Positions 1 through 10,466 of a stretch of 64,000 bases of DNA are shown here, one piece after another. The notes below the pieces were generated by a model. It searched no databases and was not told the origin of the DNA. It saw only the letters and a program-made list of their open reading frames with translations. Origin of the DNA: Chitinophaga skermanii. Lineage in GTDB: Bacteria > Bacteroidota > Bacteroidia > Chitinophagales > Chitinophagaceae. Each line of letters begins with the position of its first letter. Position 1 is the first letter of the stretch. Both the position numbers and the translations under genes were made by a program. The DNA lies in assembly GCF_003259335.1 (NCBI RefSeq), contig NZ_QLLL01000003.1, forward strand, positions 124,001 to 188,000, read 5' to 3'.

Positions 1-3000
1 AAAGTAAGCATGGGTAACCCCAGTGTAATTGTCGATATCGTGGATGAAGGTGTAGATTTTTCCCACGAAGATTTACAAGCGAATATGTGGGTAAACCAAG
101 CGGAATTAAACGGTGTGGAAGGTGTGGATGATGATGGGAATGGGTATGTTGATGATGTGTATGGTTATAATTTCGCAGAAAGTATGGGCCGTATTACGCC
201 GGGCGACCACGGTACGCACGTAGCGGGTACGGTAGCAGCTGTTAACAACAATGGTAAAGGGGTAGCCGGTATTGCCGGTGGTTCTGGTAAAGGTGATGGT
301 GTAAGAGTAATGTCGTCCGAAATTTTCGGTGCAACTACAGCAGGTGGTGCAGCAACAGCGGCGGCCATTGTATATGGCGCAAATAACGGCGCTGTGATTT
401 CTCAAAACTCTTGGGGGTATGAAACACCCGGTGTGTACGATCCTTTGATTTTAGATGCGATTGATTACTTCACGAAGGAAGCCGGTAGAGATGCCGATGG
501 TAAACAAGTAGGCCCCATGAATGGTGGTTTAGTAATTTTTGCATCAGGTAATAGCAATATTGGTGATGATGCTTATCCCGGTTATTATGCGCCTACATTA
601 GCGGTTAGTGCTACTACAATGTTCGATAATAAAGCATCCTATTCTAACTACGGTGCGTATGTAGATATTTCTGCTCCCGGTGGCGATATTACAGGCGATG
701 CCGATGAAATGGTATTAAGCACCGTGGTGGGGAATAAATACGGTTATATTGCAGGTACTTCTATGGCTTGCCCGCACGTGTCTGGTGTGGCTGCTTTAGT
801 GGTTTCCCAGTTTGGCAAAATGGGCTTCTCGAATACGGATTTAAGAAACCGTTTGTTAAATACAACAGATAAGTTCTTAGCTATGAATCCTGCGTATGCC
901 GGTTTAATGGGTATCGGTAGATTGAACGCTACAAAAGCCCTGCAACCCGATAAAGGAATTGCGCCGAATGCCATTACTAATGTAACCGGTATCAGCAAAG
1001 CCCAAAATAGCATCGACCTCAACTGGACGGCCCCAGTAGATGTCGATAATGCCAATGCAGCAAACTACATTGTGTATTATTCCAAATCATCTTTTAGTGA
1101 TGCGCAAAAGGATGCCGTTACAAAAGTAAATATCGAGAAAGCAAATGCCGCAGGTACAGCTGAAACGTTTGTATTAAGTGGTCTTGCTCCTTCAACGGCT
1201 TATTATGTAAGTATTTCTTCACGTGATATGTGGGGGAATGAAAGCTCACTATCTAACCAAGTACAGGTAACTACCTTAGATGGCCCCATCATTAACGTAC
1301 CAAGTACTACGTTAACCATGAACATCAATGTCGCTACTAATCCTAAAGGTACTGCAACAGTAACCTTAGGAAATACGGGTAAAGGCCCGCTTACTTGGAC
1401 AGGCAACACGATTCCTGTTTCTTCCTCATGGGCTATGCCACGAGGATATAAAGATACCTTGCGTTATGCTACACAAACATATGCCAGCGGCTATTTGGGT
1501 GATGATGAATTAGTCCCTTTTGCTGCTGCTACCCGTTTCGTAGTAAAACAAAAACCATTCAACTTAACCCACGTAGGTAACTATGTGCAAACCCAATCCA
1601 TCGACAAACCCATTACCATTCAAATCTATAAAGGTGGCGATGACCCGTCGAAAGGAACGCTCATTCATTCCCAAAACATGCCAACACGCTCTACTTGGGG
1701 GCAATTAATGGTAACGAAACTAAACGGCATGTATACCTTCCAACCTGGCGAAGTGTTCTGGATTGTATATGCGTATGATCCCGAATATGCTTACTCGCAA
1801 GGGTACGAATACGGTGCCCCAGATTCTTTGGCCAATAACTTCCTCACGAGCAGTAACCTCGGTAAAACATGGAAAAATGTACAAAGTCAATTCCAAGCGA
1901 TCCGTTACAGCATGATGGCCTTAAGCAATGAAGGTAATTTCGGAGGTTTTGTTTCTTTGTTGCCTAGCACCGGTACTGTAGCTTCCAATGCAAATGGTAC
2001 GATTACTTTAACAGGTGATGCCAATACCATTCGTAATGGTACTTATAACTTTAGAGTGAATATTAGCTCTAACGACTTAAACAACCCAAGTGCGGATGTG
2101 CCGTTGATTGTGAACGTAACAGGCCAAAAAGCGGCTTTAACTAGTAAAGAAGGTATCTTGGATTGTAAGCAAGTGTTCATCGGTAAAGAAGGTACCGCGA
2201 AGATTAAATTGTACAATGCCGGTTTGGCAAAATTGCACAATATCACGTTTGCTTCCGACAATGCTTTATTCACGAAAGTAGCTGCTCCAGATACTTTGTA
2301 TCCCGGCGATTCTGGCGTGTTCAGTATTAAATTCATTCCTACTACAGCAGGCTTACAACAAGCTAAAATTACGCTCAATAGTAATGGAGGGTCATTAGCT
2401 TTAACTGCAAGTGGTTTTGGGGTAGAACCGCCTAAAATGAGCCTAGAAACGCTTCCTGTACAGATTGTTGCGAAAGCAGATTCAACAGGTAAGAACACCT
2501 TGAAGATATCAAACGTAGATGGTAAATACCCATTAAGCTATTCTTTCCCTGCTATCGCAGCGTTGGCAAAAATGCCGAAAACAATGCAGCAAGGAAGCGA
2601 GCCATATGGTCAATATACCTACATCGATAGTAAAGAACCGGGAGGTCCCGTATACCATTGGAACGATATTGCTTCCAGCGCTACCGACATTACCCGCGAA
2701 TTAAACGCCGATCCGAAACGTGCGAAGCTAATACAATTAGGGTTCCCGATGAACGTGTATGGCGATACCATCCACCAACTGTACGTAACAAGCTACGGCG
2801 TGTTATCATTCAGCTATCCAGGTGCGATGAATATCAGCAGTGGCAGCTTGCCTATTGAAGATGATGGCCTCACCGGTGGTATCTACGGGTTTTACATGAA
2901 TAACCGTGATCCATTCATCCCGGTGAACTTTAAGATTTATTTGAAGTATGAACCCGGTAAAGTGATTGTACAATACAACGATATGGAGTACTTCACCGGT

Positions 3001-6000
3001 AGCTTCTGGGGCGGTGGCTCTACAAGCATGGGTAAGGCTACGTATCAAATGGTATTACATAGCAATGGCATCGTTGAAATGAACTTCAAAGATGTAATAA
3101 ATGCCATGTGGACAGGCTACGCCTTAACAGGTCTTGAAAACAAGCAAGAATCGAAAGGCTTCAACGTACAAGATTACATGTTAGAGAACCCATGGGTGCC
3201 GGATGATAATACCTCTTTATGGATTGTACCGAATGCCAAGCAATTCGTTACGTCAATTAAACCTTCTGCAGGTGCTATAGCACCCGGTGAAGTAGTAAAT
3301 GTAGAATTTGTAGCGACTGCAAAAGACCTCGTAGATAGCACCTACGAAAATATTGTACAGCTTACAACGAACGATCCGAGCCAAGAAAGCGTGGCAGTAC
3401 CTGTACACTTAACTGTAACGGGTGAGCAAGGTTTCTTGCAAAAAACAAGCAGCCTTAGCTTCGGTAATGTATACAAACAAGGATCAGCCACCTTGGAAGC
3501 GGTATTTATGAATACAGGTAAAAAACCGGTGAACATCGCGAGTGTTAGCATCAGTAACCCTGCCTTCACAACTACCACTACATCTACCGTAGTGCCCGCT
3601 TTATCGGAAGTTCGTATTCCAATTACGTTCACACCTACTGCTGTTTCGAACTACACAGGTACAGTAACGGTTGTAACGGATAATGCGACCACTACTACTT
3701 ATACTCTTAGCGTAAGTGGTGCAGGTAAGGCTACTCCAAGTGTAAGCTATTCCTTGAATGGTGGTCAGCATAAAACATTGCAAATCGATGAAACAGCACC
3801 AGGTAGTGTACGCATTATCAATACAGGTGATGGTGATTTAGATGTGATGTTGGAAACGCCACAATGGTTAGTGAGCGATATTACTTCGAAAGGAGTAAGT
3901 AACGGTTTAACCCATGCACAATCATACTCTATCCATAAAAATATCGACAGCACAACGGCGGCTTACAATTGGATTGAGCTAGATAATGGCAAGGGCTCGC
4001 CTACCATTGTAGATATAGGCACGGTTCCAGTAGAAGAAATTAGTATTCCATTCGCCTTCCCATATTATGGTAAAACGTATAATAAGTTATACTTGAACGC
4101 ATTGGGTAGCTTCTTCGTGAAAGAACCAACAGCTTTGCTGAATGTAACAACATCGTTCCCTTCAACCTTGGAACCAAACGGGGTAATTACTACGGCAGAT
4201 GTGCCTTTGTCACGCCAATTCGACCAATGGGAGAGGAAGTACACCGGTGAGATTTACAAGTATGCCGATAATGAAAAACTGGTGGTAGAGTTCAAGAAAG
4301 TATGGTATTACAACTTCTTCTCTAGTGGCGATGCTACCTACGAAATCATCTTCTATAAAGATGGTCGTATTAAATTACAAATGAAAGAAGGAGAGCTAAC
4401 CGCTAACTTCTTGCATAACTTCAAAGTGGGTATAGAAAATGAAGCCGGTACAGATGGTATCATGGCTTACAACCAATCTATTTTCTATAAAGACCGTGGT
4501 GTAATTGAATTCGTGCCATCTTCCAGCTTGAAAGTAAAAGCCGGCGAATCGGTAGATGTACCATTAACATGGACTACCCGCAGTATGACCGACGGTACTT
4601 TCAATGATTACCTACAAATCTCTACAAATGACCCGCAACAACCGTCGATCCAAATTCCGTTCTCATTAACGGTGATTGGTACAGATAGCTTGCATACAAC
4701 CGATACTTTGCACTATGGTAACCTTACCATTGGCAATACTACCGGTTTAACCAAATTGTTAACGATTGTCAACACCGGAACAAAGGATGTAACCATCAAT
4801 AATGTTACTTTCAGCGACGATAACCAACTGGGCTTCGAAGAAGTACCTGCCTTGCCGCTTATTTTGGCGCCGGGTGAAGAAGTACGTTACAATGTAGTAT
4901 TACATCCAGGCGAAGTAGCCGCTAGCTTGAAGGAGCAAGTTAACATCGAAAGCAGTGTAGGGAATGTAGTGGTGCCAGTGATGGCCCAAGTGGCATTGCC
5001 ACCTGTGGTGAGTGTTAATACCACGCAAGTGAAAATGACGATCCAACAAAAGCAAATGGCCGATACCAGCATCGTTATTGCCAATAACGGGGAAGGTGCA
5101 TTACAATACAAAGTAGCGGTTAATTATAACCGTCCTGGTATAAGCTATAATGGCATTGAAAAAGCTGCCGTAGTAGACAGTGCTACCTTAAAGAGTGTAC
5201 ATACAGCCGGCAAAGTAGCCATGAAAATGGTGCCTATGGCTGCCGGTACTTTTGTGGACTCGATTTCTTATATCGATCCAACAAATAAACTGTTAACCTT
5301 CTTAGGTACTGGCGATGATAGTAACCCCATTCTCGCAGCTGCTAGGTTCAATGCCGGTGAAAAAGGCTTCAAATTAAGTCATGTCGGCAACTACTACCGC
5401 ACCGATGCTATGATGCCGGCTACGGTGAAAGTGCGTGTACTCATCGGCTCTAACATTAACACCGCTACGGCCATCTATTCGCAAAGCATTACCTTGGCCG
5501 AAGATACCTTGGGTAGAAACGTAGTAGCGAAATTGGACTCAGCGATCAACTTCAATCCATACGAAGAGTTCTTTATCGAATGGCAATTTGCCCCAGGTAT
5601 GCGTTACCCACAAGGCGTACAATGGCAAGCAAACGACAATATCAAAAAAGGCTTATTCTATAGAAGGTTTAGCCCAGATGAATCGTTCTTTGAAGAATAC
5701 TATCCTTTCCATTATGCTATCAATGCCTTCGCTGCCGCAACAGCCGATGGTGGCTGGTTAACATTAACGCCTGTTACGGCCAATGTGAACGGCGGTACTT
5801 CGCAAACACTTCAACTCAAAGTCGACGGTAACAAAGTGTTGCCAACCGACCAAGCGGCGAAGATTATCATCAACAACAACGACCCGCTTAAACCAGCTCC
5901 AAGTGTAACCTTAAACGTACGTATCGACCAAGCGCCGTATTTAACGAAACACGATACGGTTATTATAAACGAAGCCGATACGTTACGTTACACTATACCG

Positions 6001-7035
6001 GTAAAAGACGAAGAGAATGGCACCATTGCCGTTAGCTTAGCAACACCAAAAGCAGGCGTAAGTATCAGTAAAACGGGTACAACACATACCTTGCAATTCA
6101 CGCCTACGTACGAAGAATCTGGTTTACACGTGGTAAGGTTAACATTGAAAGATAATTTCAATAACGAGCGTACCGATTCTATTTACATCCGCGTGTACAA
6201 TACAAACCGTGCACCGGTAGTTACAAAACCTCTGGGTACGAAAACCATCTCGAACGATCTGCCTAGTTTGGCGTTGAAACTCGATACGGTATTTACCGAT
6301 CCAGATGGCGATGCTATTACTTATAGTTTCGAGGCGGCACAACCTACTAATGCTAAAGTATTTGTAGATGCAAATGGTAATGCCAGCATTATTCCGCAAG
6401 CAGTTGGTAACATTAAAGTACCGTTTACAGCCACAGATGTATATGGTGCATCAACAGTCGATACTTTAACACTCAACATCAAAGCCAATACACCGCCGGC
6501 AGCTAGTAATATGCCAAGCGTAGTGGTGGAAATAGGCAGCCAAAGAGTGCTGAATATTGCCAATTACTTCACCGATGCTGATAATGATGCATTAACGTAC
6601 ACGGTAAGCACCGATAACCCAGCTATTGGTACAGCTACCATCACGGGCGCAGATGTAAACGTAGCAGGTATTACAGTTGGTAATACACTCGTAACAGTAA
6701 CGGCGAACGATGGAAATGGTGGTATAACTAAAAATACCTTCTTGCTGAATGTACTGGGTAATAAAGGCAATGTGGTAGATGATTTACACATCAAAGTGGC
6801 TCCTAACCCAATCCGCGCAAATGCGAATATTACGATGCAACTAGGTACCGCTAAAAAGGTACGCATCGACGTGGTAAGCATGAACGGTAAGCTACAAGGT
6901 GTGTTGTTCGAAGGAACAGTACAAGCTGGTTATCAAACCATTCAAATAAATGCAGCGAACTTAACAGCCGGTAACTATTTACTCCGTTTCAATATCGACG
7001 GCAAAGTAGGAGAGGTGCAGATCGCTAAATTCTAA
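1..7035 (+). CDS. S8 (subtilisin-like) serine peptidase with T9SS C-terminal sorting domain, 5' partial
   Basis: Secreted protease whose reading frame is open from base 1, so the signal peptide and any propeptide lie outside the window. Counting from the ATG at 10, the catalytic triad is visible: Asp12 in IVDEGVDFSHEDL, His67 in HGTHVAGT and Ser251 in GTSMACPHVSG. A fibronectin type III domain follows at about 320-425. A very long series of beta-rich modules comes next, including ASH-like domains and repeated lectin/BACON-like blocks. Cadherin/Ig-like repeats with DPDGD and DADND motifs lie at about 2060-2250. Residues from about 2257 (VAPNPIRANANITMQLG...) to the end match a Por-secretion/T9SS type A sorting domain. 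I infer export through the T9SS and surface anchoring or release. The Asp motif is DEG rather than the usual DSG/DTG, but the triad is otherwise intact. Substrate unknown. Confidence 0.93.
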   Translation, partial: KVSMGNPSVIVDIVDEGVDFSHEDLQANMWVNQAELNGVEGVDDDGNGYVDDVYGYNFAESMGRITPGDHGTHVAGTVAAVNNNGKGVAGIAGGSGKGDGVRVMSSEIFGATTAGGAATAAAIVYGANNGAVISQNSWGYETPGVYDPLILDAIDYFTKEAGRDADGKQVGPMNGGLVIFASGNSNIGDDAYPGYYAPTLAVSATTMFDNKASYSNYGAYVDISAPGGDITGDADEMVLSTVVGNKYGYIAGTSMACPHVSGVAALVVSQFGKMGFSNTDLRNRLLNTTDKFLAMNPAYAGLMGIGRLNATKALQPDKGIAPNAITNVTGISKAQNSIDLNWTAPVDVDNANAANYIVYYSKSSFSDAQKDAVTKVNIEKANAAGTAETFVLSGLAPSTAYYVSISSRDMWGNESSLSNQVQVTTLDGPIINVPSTTLTMNINVATNPKGTATVTLGNTGKGPLTWTGNTIPVSSSWAMPRGYKDTLRYATQTYASGYLGDDELVPFAAATRFVVKQKPFNLTHVGNYVQTQSIDKPITIQIYKGGDDPSKGTLIHSQNMPTRSTWGQLMVTKLNGMYTFQPGEVFWIVYAYDPEYAYSQGYEYGAPDSLANNFLTSSNLGKTWKNVQSQFQAIRYSMMALSNEGNFGGFVSLLPSTGTVASNANGTITLTGDANTIRNGTYNFRVNISSNDLNNPSADVPLIVNVTGQKAALTSKEGILDCKQVFIGKEGTAKIKLYNAGLAKLHNITFASDNALFTKVAAPDTLYPGDSGVFSIKFIPTTAGLQQAKITLNSNGGSLALTASGFGVEPPKMSLETLPVQIVAKADSTGKNTLKISNVDGKYPLSYSFPAIAALAKMPKTMQQGSEPYGQYTYIDSKEPGGPVYHWNDIASSATDITRELNADPKRAKLIQLGFPMNVYGDTIHQLYVTSYGVLSFSYPGAMNISSGSLPIEDDGLTGGIYGFYMNNRDPFIPVNFKIYLKYEPGKVIVQYNDMEYFTGSFWGGGSTSMGKATYQMVLHSNGIVEMNFKDVINAMWTGYALTGLENKQESKGFNVQDYMLENPWVPDDNTSLWIVPNAKQFVTSIKPSAGAIAPGEVVNVEFVATAKDLVDSTYENIVQLTTNDPSQESVAVPVHLTVTGEQGFLQKTSSLSFGNVYKQGSATLEAVFMNTGKKPVNIASVSISNPAFTTTTTSTVVPALSEVRIPITFTPTAVSNYTGTVTVVTDNATTTTYTLSVSGAGKATPSVSYSLNGGQHKTLQIDETAPGSVRIINTGDGDLDVMLETPQWLVSDITSKGVSNGLTHAQSYSIHKNIDSTTAAYNWIELDNGKGSPTIVDIGTVPVEEISIPFAFPYYGKTYNKLYLNALGSFFVKEPTALLNVTTSFPSTLEPNGVITTADVPLSRQFDQWERKYTGEIYKYADNEKLVVEFKKVWYYNFFSSGDATYEIIFYKDGRIKLQMKEGELTANFLHNFKVGIENEAGTDGIMAYNQSIFYKDRGVIEFVPSSSLKVKAGESVDVPLTWTTRSMTDGTFNDYLQISTNDPQQPSIQIPFSLTVIGTDSLHTTDTLHYGNLTIGNTTGLTKLLTIVNTGTKDVTINNVTFSDDNQLGFEEVPALPLILAPGEEVRYNVVLHPGEVAASLKEQVNIESSVGNVVVPVMAQVALPPVVSVNTTQVKMTIQQKQMADTSIVIANNGEGALQYKVAVNYNRPGISYNGIEKAAVVDSATLKSVHTAGKVAMKMVPMAAGTFVDSISYIDPTNKLLTFLGTGDDSNPILAAARFNAGEKGFKLSHVGNYYRTDAMMPATVKVRVLIGSNINTATAIYSQSITLAEDTLGRNVVAKLDSAINFNPYEEFFIEWQFAPGMRYPQGVQWQANDNIKKGLFYRRFSPDESFFEEYYPFHYAINAFAAATADGGWLTLTPVTANVNGGTSQTLQLKVDGNKVLPTDQAAKIIINNNDPLKPAPSVTLNVRIDQAPYLTKHDTVIINEADTLRYTIPVKDEENGTIAVSLATPKAGVSISKTGTTHTLQFTPTYEESGLHVVRLTLKDNFNNERTDSIYIRVYNTNRAPVVTKPLGTKTISNDLPSLALKLDTVFTDPDGDAITYSFEAAQPTNAKVFVDANGNASIIPQAVGNIKVPFTATDVYGASTVDTLTLNIKANTPPAASNMPSVVVEIGSQRVLNIANYFTDADNDALTYTVSTDNPAIGTATITGADVNVAGITVGNTLVTVTANDGNGGITKNTFLLNVLGNKGNVVDDLHIKVAPNPIRANANITMQLGTAKKVRIDVVSMNGKLQGVLFEGTVQAGYQTIQINAANLTAGNYLLRFNIDGKVGEVQIAKF

Positions 7036-7059
7036 TCTATACGTCCTATTCAACACTAA

Positions 7060-7097
7060 ACGGTCTCTCTCTACCCAGTAGAGAGGGGCCGTTTTTT
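7060..7097 (+). terminator. Rho-independent terminator of the S8 protease
   Basis: A 15-bp stem (ACGGTCTCTCTCTAC pairing with GTAGAGAGGGGCCGT, two G-U pairs) with a 3-base loop, followed by six T, 25 bases after the protease stop codon. Confidence 0.9.
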
Positions 7098-7178
7098 CAA
7101 CCCTACGGGATTTTACTTTCATGTTTTAATTTGTACATTGTGGCGCTAGATAGTATTACAAGTATATATACCGAGTTT

Positions 7179-8228
7179 ATGGGTAGAAAAGAGGTAAAGA
7201 GTTTTATCGCTTTATTTATCGGCTGGATGATGCTGATTTTTTTATTGATGACACCCGAAGTACTCGTGGTAAACCGTGGCTACTTGGTAACGAAAACATT
7301 CGCCATACAATACGGCTTGTTTGGGTTCATTAATTTCATCATTTTCTGCATTTCCTCTTTCTATTTTACGCCCAAGTTCTTCCAAACCAAACGGTTTATT
7401 TCCTTTCTATTGGTTTGTTTCGCATCTATTATACTGTTCGGGATTTTTAAGTATTTCGTGGGTAGAATCTTCTATGATATAGTGCTGGCGCAATATAAAC
7501 TCCCCGGCGTACCGGAATACGTGAATGCTGTGAACTTTATTTTGATTTCTGTGCGGAACACGGCCTGCTCTTTGTTGATAGGTTTGGCGCATCGTAGTTT
7601 TATCGATTGGATTGCCGCCGAGAAAACGCGCCGGGAACTCGAGAAACAAAAGCACACCGCCGAAATGGCTTTCTTGAAAATGCAAGTCAACCCGCATTTC
7701 TTATTCAATGCCCTCAATAATCTCTATTCCCTTGCTACGCTTGAGAAAAGCAATAAAACTGCTCATGGTATAATGAAATTGTCGGATATGATCCGGCACA
7801 TGTTGTACGAAAAAGAAGACTCCCAAAATAAGGTGAGCCTGCACAAAGAGGTAGCCTATCTAAATAGTTTTATCGATTTAGTGAAGCTGCGCTATGAAGA
7901 TGGGATTAATATTCACTTTAGTATTGAAGGCGATATGGATAGTCACCGCATTAGCCCATTATTACTCTTCCCTTTAGTGGAAAATGCCTGCAAGCATGGG
8001 GTGCTCGATGATCCGCAACACCCGGTAAAAATATCCTTGGAAATCACACAAAAAGAATTGTATTTTACCGTTAGCAATAAAATCAACAATTATCTAAAAG
8101 ATAAAAGCGGTGGTATCGGGCTCGACAATATCAAAAAACGTTTGCAATTGCTCTACCCGAATAAACACGTGATGCATGTAACCAATGACGCCGAAGCATT
8201 TACAGTCGAACTAAGCATTCCTTTTTAA
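7179..8228 (+). CDS. LytS-type sensor histidine kinase
   Basis: Membrane sensor kinase of the His_kinase/LytS class, expected to phosphorylate the response regulator encoded 24 bases downstream. Four hydrophobic segments fill the N-terminal half. They are followed by a short coiled linker (EKTRRELEKQKHTAEMAFLK) and the phospho-acceptor box NPHFLFNALNNLYSLA. The HATPase end has PLVENACKHG (N box) and GGIGLDNIKKRL (G box). The frame opens at a TTG (7131), but I prefer the ATG at 7179 (MGRKEVKSFIALFIG), which places the first membrane helix just after a charged start. No ligand-binding domain is present, so the input signal is probably sensed in or at the membrane. Start position is the main uncertainty. 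Confidence 0.88.
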   Translation: MGRKEVKSFIALFIGWMMLIFLLMTPEVLVVNRGYLVTKTFAIQYGLFGFINFIIFCISSFYFTPKFFQTKRFISFLLVCFASIILFGIFKYFVGRIFYDIVLAQYKLPGVPEYVNAVNFILISVRNTACSLLIGLAHRSFIDWIAAEKTRRELEKQKHTAEMAFLKMQVNPHFLFNALNNLYSLATLEKSNKTAHGIMKLSDMIRHMLYEKEDSQNKVSLHKEVAYLNSFIDLVKLRYEDGINIHFSIEGDMDSHRISPLLLFPLVENACKHGVLDDPQHPVKISLEITQKELYFTVSNKINNYLKDKSGGIGLDNIKKRLQLLYPNKHVMHVTNDAEAFTVELSIPF

Positions 8229-8252
8229 GAGAAAAACCAAAATCGCGGGCGT

Positions 8253-8972
8253 ATGTTGAAATGTTTAATCATTGATGATGAACCTTTGGCCATTAAATTG
8301 ATCGAAGACCACATCAAGAAAATGCCTTTTTTAGAGTTAGTAGGTGCCTATACCAACCCATTAAATGTAATGGTATCACTTAACCAAACAGAAGTCGATC
8401 TTATCTTCCTCGACATCCAAATGCCGCAACTAAGCGGTGTACAATTTATGGAAGTATTGCGTAACCGGGCGATGGTAATTATTACCTCCGCTTACCAGGA
8501 ATACGCGATCAATGCTTTTGAACACAACGTGGTAGATTACTTACTCAAACCCATTTCGCTGGAACGCTTCTACCGTGCCGTTGATAAAGCGTACAAGTTA
8601 AAGTTTCCCATGACAGTTCCCGCCAAGCCTATCGCCGATGTTTATCCATCTACCGGTGGCTATATCTTCGTAAAGGTAGAAACCAAAATGGTGCGTATCG
8701 AACTCGATGATATCTGCTACATCATGGGGCTAAAGAATTATGTTTCCATCTTCACCAAAACCCAACGCATTGTTACCCTCCAAACAATGAAACAGTTAGA
8801 AGATGTGCTTCCCCCTAATCGCTTCATTCGCGCCCATAAAAGTTACTTCGTGGCGCTCGATAAAATCATTTCAGTAGAGAAACAACAGATCCATATTAAG
8901 GATAAGGTGATTCCAATAGGGCTAACTTATATTGATCATTTTTTTAAAGCACTGGAAGGGTTGAAAGCTTGA
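8253..8972 (+). CDS. LytTR-family response regulator
   Basis: Two-domain transcription regulator, 239 residues. The receiver domain has the acidic pair D8/D9, the phospho-acceptor D54 in FLDIQMPQLSG, and the conserved lysine K99 in YLLKP. A linker precedes a C-terminal LytTR DNA-binding domain (about 130-236: YIFVKVETKMVRIELDDICYI..., NRFIRAHKSYFVALDKI). It is co-directional with the kinase at 7179-8228 and almost certainly forms one operon and one two-component system with it. Targets cannot be read from the window. Confidence 0.93.
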   Translation: MLKCLIIDDEPLAIKLIEDHIKKMPFLELVGAYTNPLNVMVSLNQTEVDLIFLDIQMPQLSGVQFMEVLRNRAMVIITSAYQEYAINAFEHNVVDYLLKPISLERFYRAVDKAYKLKFPMTVPAKPIADVYPSTGGYIFVKVETKMVRIELDDICYIMGLKNYVSIFTKTQRIVTLQTMKQLEDVLPPNRFIRAHKSYFVALDKIISVEKQQIHIKDKVIPIGLTYIDHFFKALEGLKA

Positions 8973-9083
8973 TGCAATTGAATGGAGCATATATAAAGCA
9001 AAAACCAGGACAAGAATGCCCTGGTGATATGTTTAAACCTATAACTGTCACTTCGACAGTAACAATCTTCTTTATTGTCGATT

Positions 9084-10466
9084 TTATAATTTCAATTGAG
9101 CTGTTATACAGGTGAAGAATATGTTTTTGCCTGGCGTGGCATTTTTTAAATATTCTCCTGCCCTGAAATAAGCAGATTCTAACCTGAAAAGGGTAAAAGG
9201 GTTAGGGCGATAACCCAAACTGCCCGAAAGCTGCTGGCCAATAGATTTACCCGCTACGTTTTTACCTGTTAACATGAAGGCGCCATTAGGGCCATACATA
9301 CCATCTTGCTCGCTGTAGCGCCAAAACCAAGCGAATTCCCCGGTGGCAGTTAACTTCTTGTGCAAGGGCACGTTAACGTAAGGGTGCACATCGATCAGGT
9401 TAGCAGGACCTAATGCCGGTGCTAAACCGAAGTACGCGCCTCTTGGGTATAACGGGTTGAAGGTTTCTACGGTGTTGTCGGTGTAAGAGCGGTTACCGCT
9501 GATGAGTTCGGATTTCAATCCCAATTCCGCCTTCACCTTTAGTTGGTCAAATACATAACTCGTGTTGCTGGAAACTGTCCATGCCCGGATATTCGTTGTA
9601 CCCACTTTGCCGAATTGGTATAAAGCTTCCCAATCGTAACGCCAAGTGTTGGACGTATGCCAAATTCTTGTACCCACGGAATGTCGAGTTTCTTCGCCGC
9701 TTAGTTGATCGTATTTGTTATTGGCTTTCCATAAGCCCAAGTAGTAAAATTCTACATGCTTTAAAACAGGCACTTTTGCATGCGTGTAATACACGCCCCA
9801 GAATTTGTTATCCCGGTTAAATCGATCATCAAATATCCCGTGCTTAGATGGTACGGCATGACTGTACCATGCATCCAACGTTTGATTCTTCATGGAAAGT
9901 AACACCCTCGCTGCATCGAATGATTGGCGGTTGTTAGGGGCTTCCCGAACAGCGATAAGTCGTTGCGAACCATATTGTAATTCTTGTCGACCTACCCGTA
10001 AAGTAATAGCTGTTTGCGGGTTGAAGGCATGTTGTACATCAAAGAAGAATTGATGACCATCCAATATATTTTCCTCTACGCCGCTGGGGTTCATTCTGTC
10101 CCCGGCTTGGCTGCTCTGTAGTTGTGCAAACACCCGGAAGTGTTTACCCAAATGCATATCGGCATGTACAAGAAAGCGCGATAATACATAGCCTGTGCTA
10201 TCTTTCGGTTCAAGTCCCCAAGCTTCGTTGTTCACGTAGAAGTATTGGAACCGCACATCGGCCCCAAAGGTAACATAGCTAGTGCCTTTGGGATGTAGCT
10301 TGGTGTACTTCATTTTTCCGTACATGTCCAATGCGGAGTCTTTTCGTAGATAGCTATAATCTTCATTATAGTACAAGCTGGCGAACTTGGGTTGTGTTTG
10401 TGCGTGCAAGGCACTACCTACGAAAACTTGTGCAATCAAATATGTGCTGATTAATATCTTTTTCAT
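9084..10466 (-). CDS. Alginate-export-like outer-membrane porin
   Basis: Predicted 460-residue outer-membrane beta-barrel. It begins MKKILISTYLIAQVFVGSALHAQ, a typical signal peptide, and continues with alternating amphipathic strands. The block GRQELQYGSQRLIAVREAPN matches the alginate export family (Alginate_exp). I place the start at the ATG whose bases overlap the stop codon of the DoxX gene (ATGA), rather than nine bases upstream, because the signal peptide starts there. It is the last gene of the minus-strand operon beginning at 13474. In that context it probably serves as the uptake or export pore for a substrate handled by the two upstream hydrolases, rather than for alginate. Confidence 0.82.
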   Translation of the reverse strand: MKKILISTYLIAQVFVGSALHAQTQPKFASLYYNEDYSYLRKDSALDMYGKMKYTKLHPKGTSYVTFGADVRFQYFYVNNEAWGLEPKDSTGYVLSRFLVHADMHLGKHFRVFAQLQSSQAGDRMNPSGVEENILDGHQFFFDVQHAFNPQTAITLRVGRQELQYGSQRLIAVREAPNNRQSFDAARVLLSMKNQTLDAWYSHAVPSKHGIFDDRFNRDNKFWGVYYTHAKVPVLKHVEFYYLGLWKANNKYDQLSGEETRHSVGTRIWHTSNTWRYDWEALYQFGKVGTTNIRAWTVSSNTSYVFDQLKVKAELGLKSELISGNRSYTDNTVETFNPLYPRGAYFGLAPALGPANLIDVHPYVNVPLHKKLTATGEFAWFWRYSEQDGMYGPNGAFMLTGKNVAGKSIGQQLSGSLGYRPNPFTLFRLESAYFRAGEYLKNATPGKNIFFTCITAQLKL

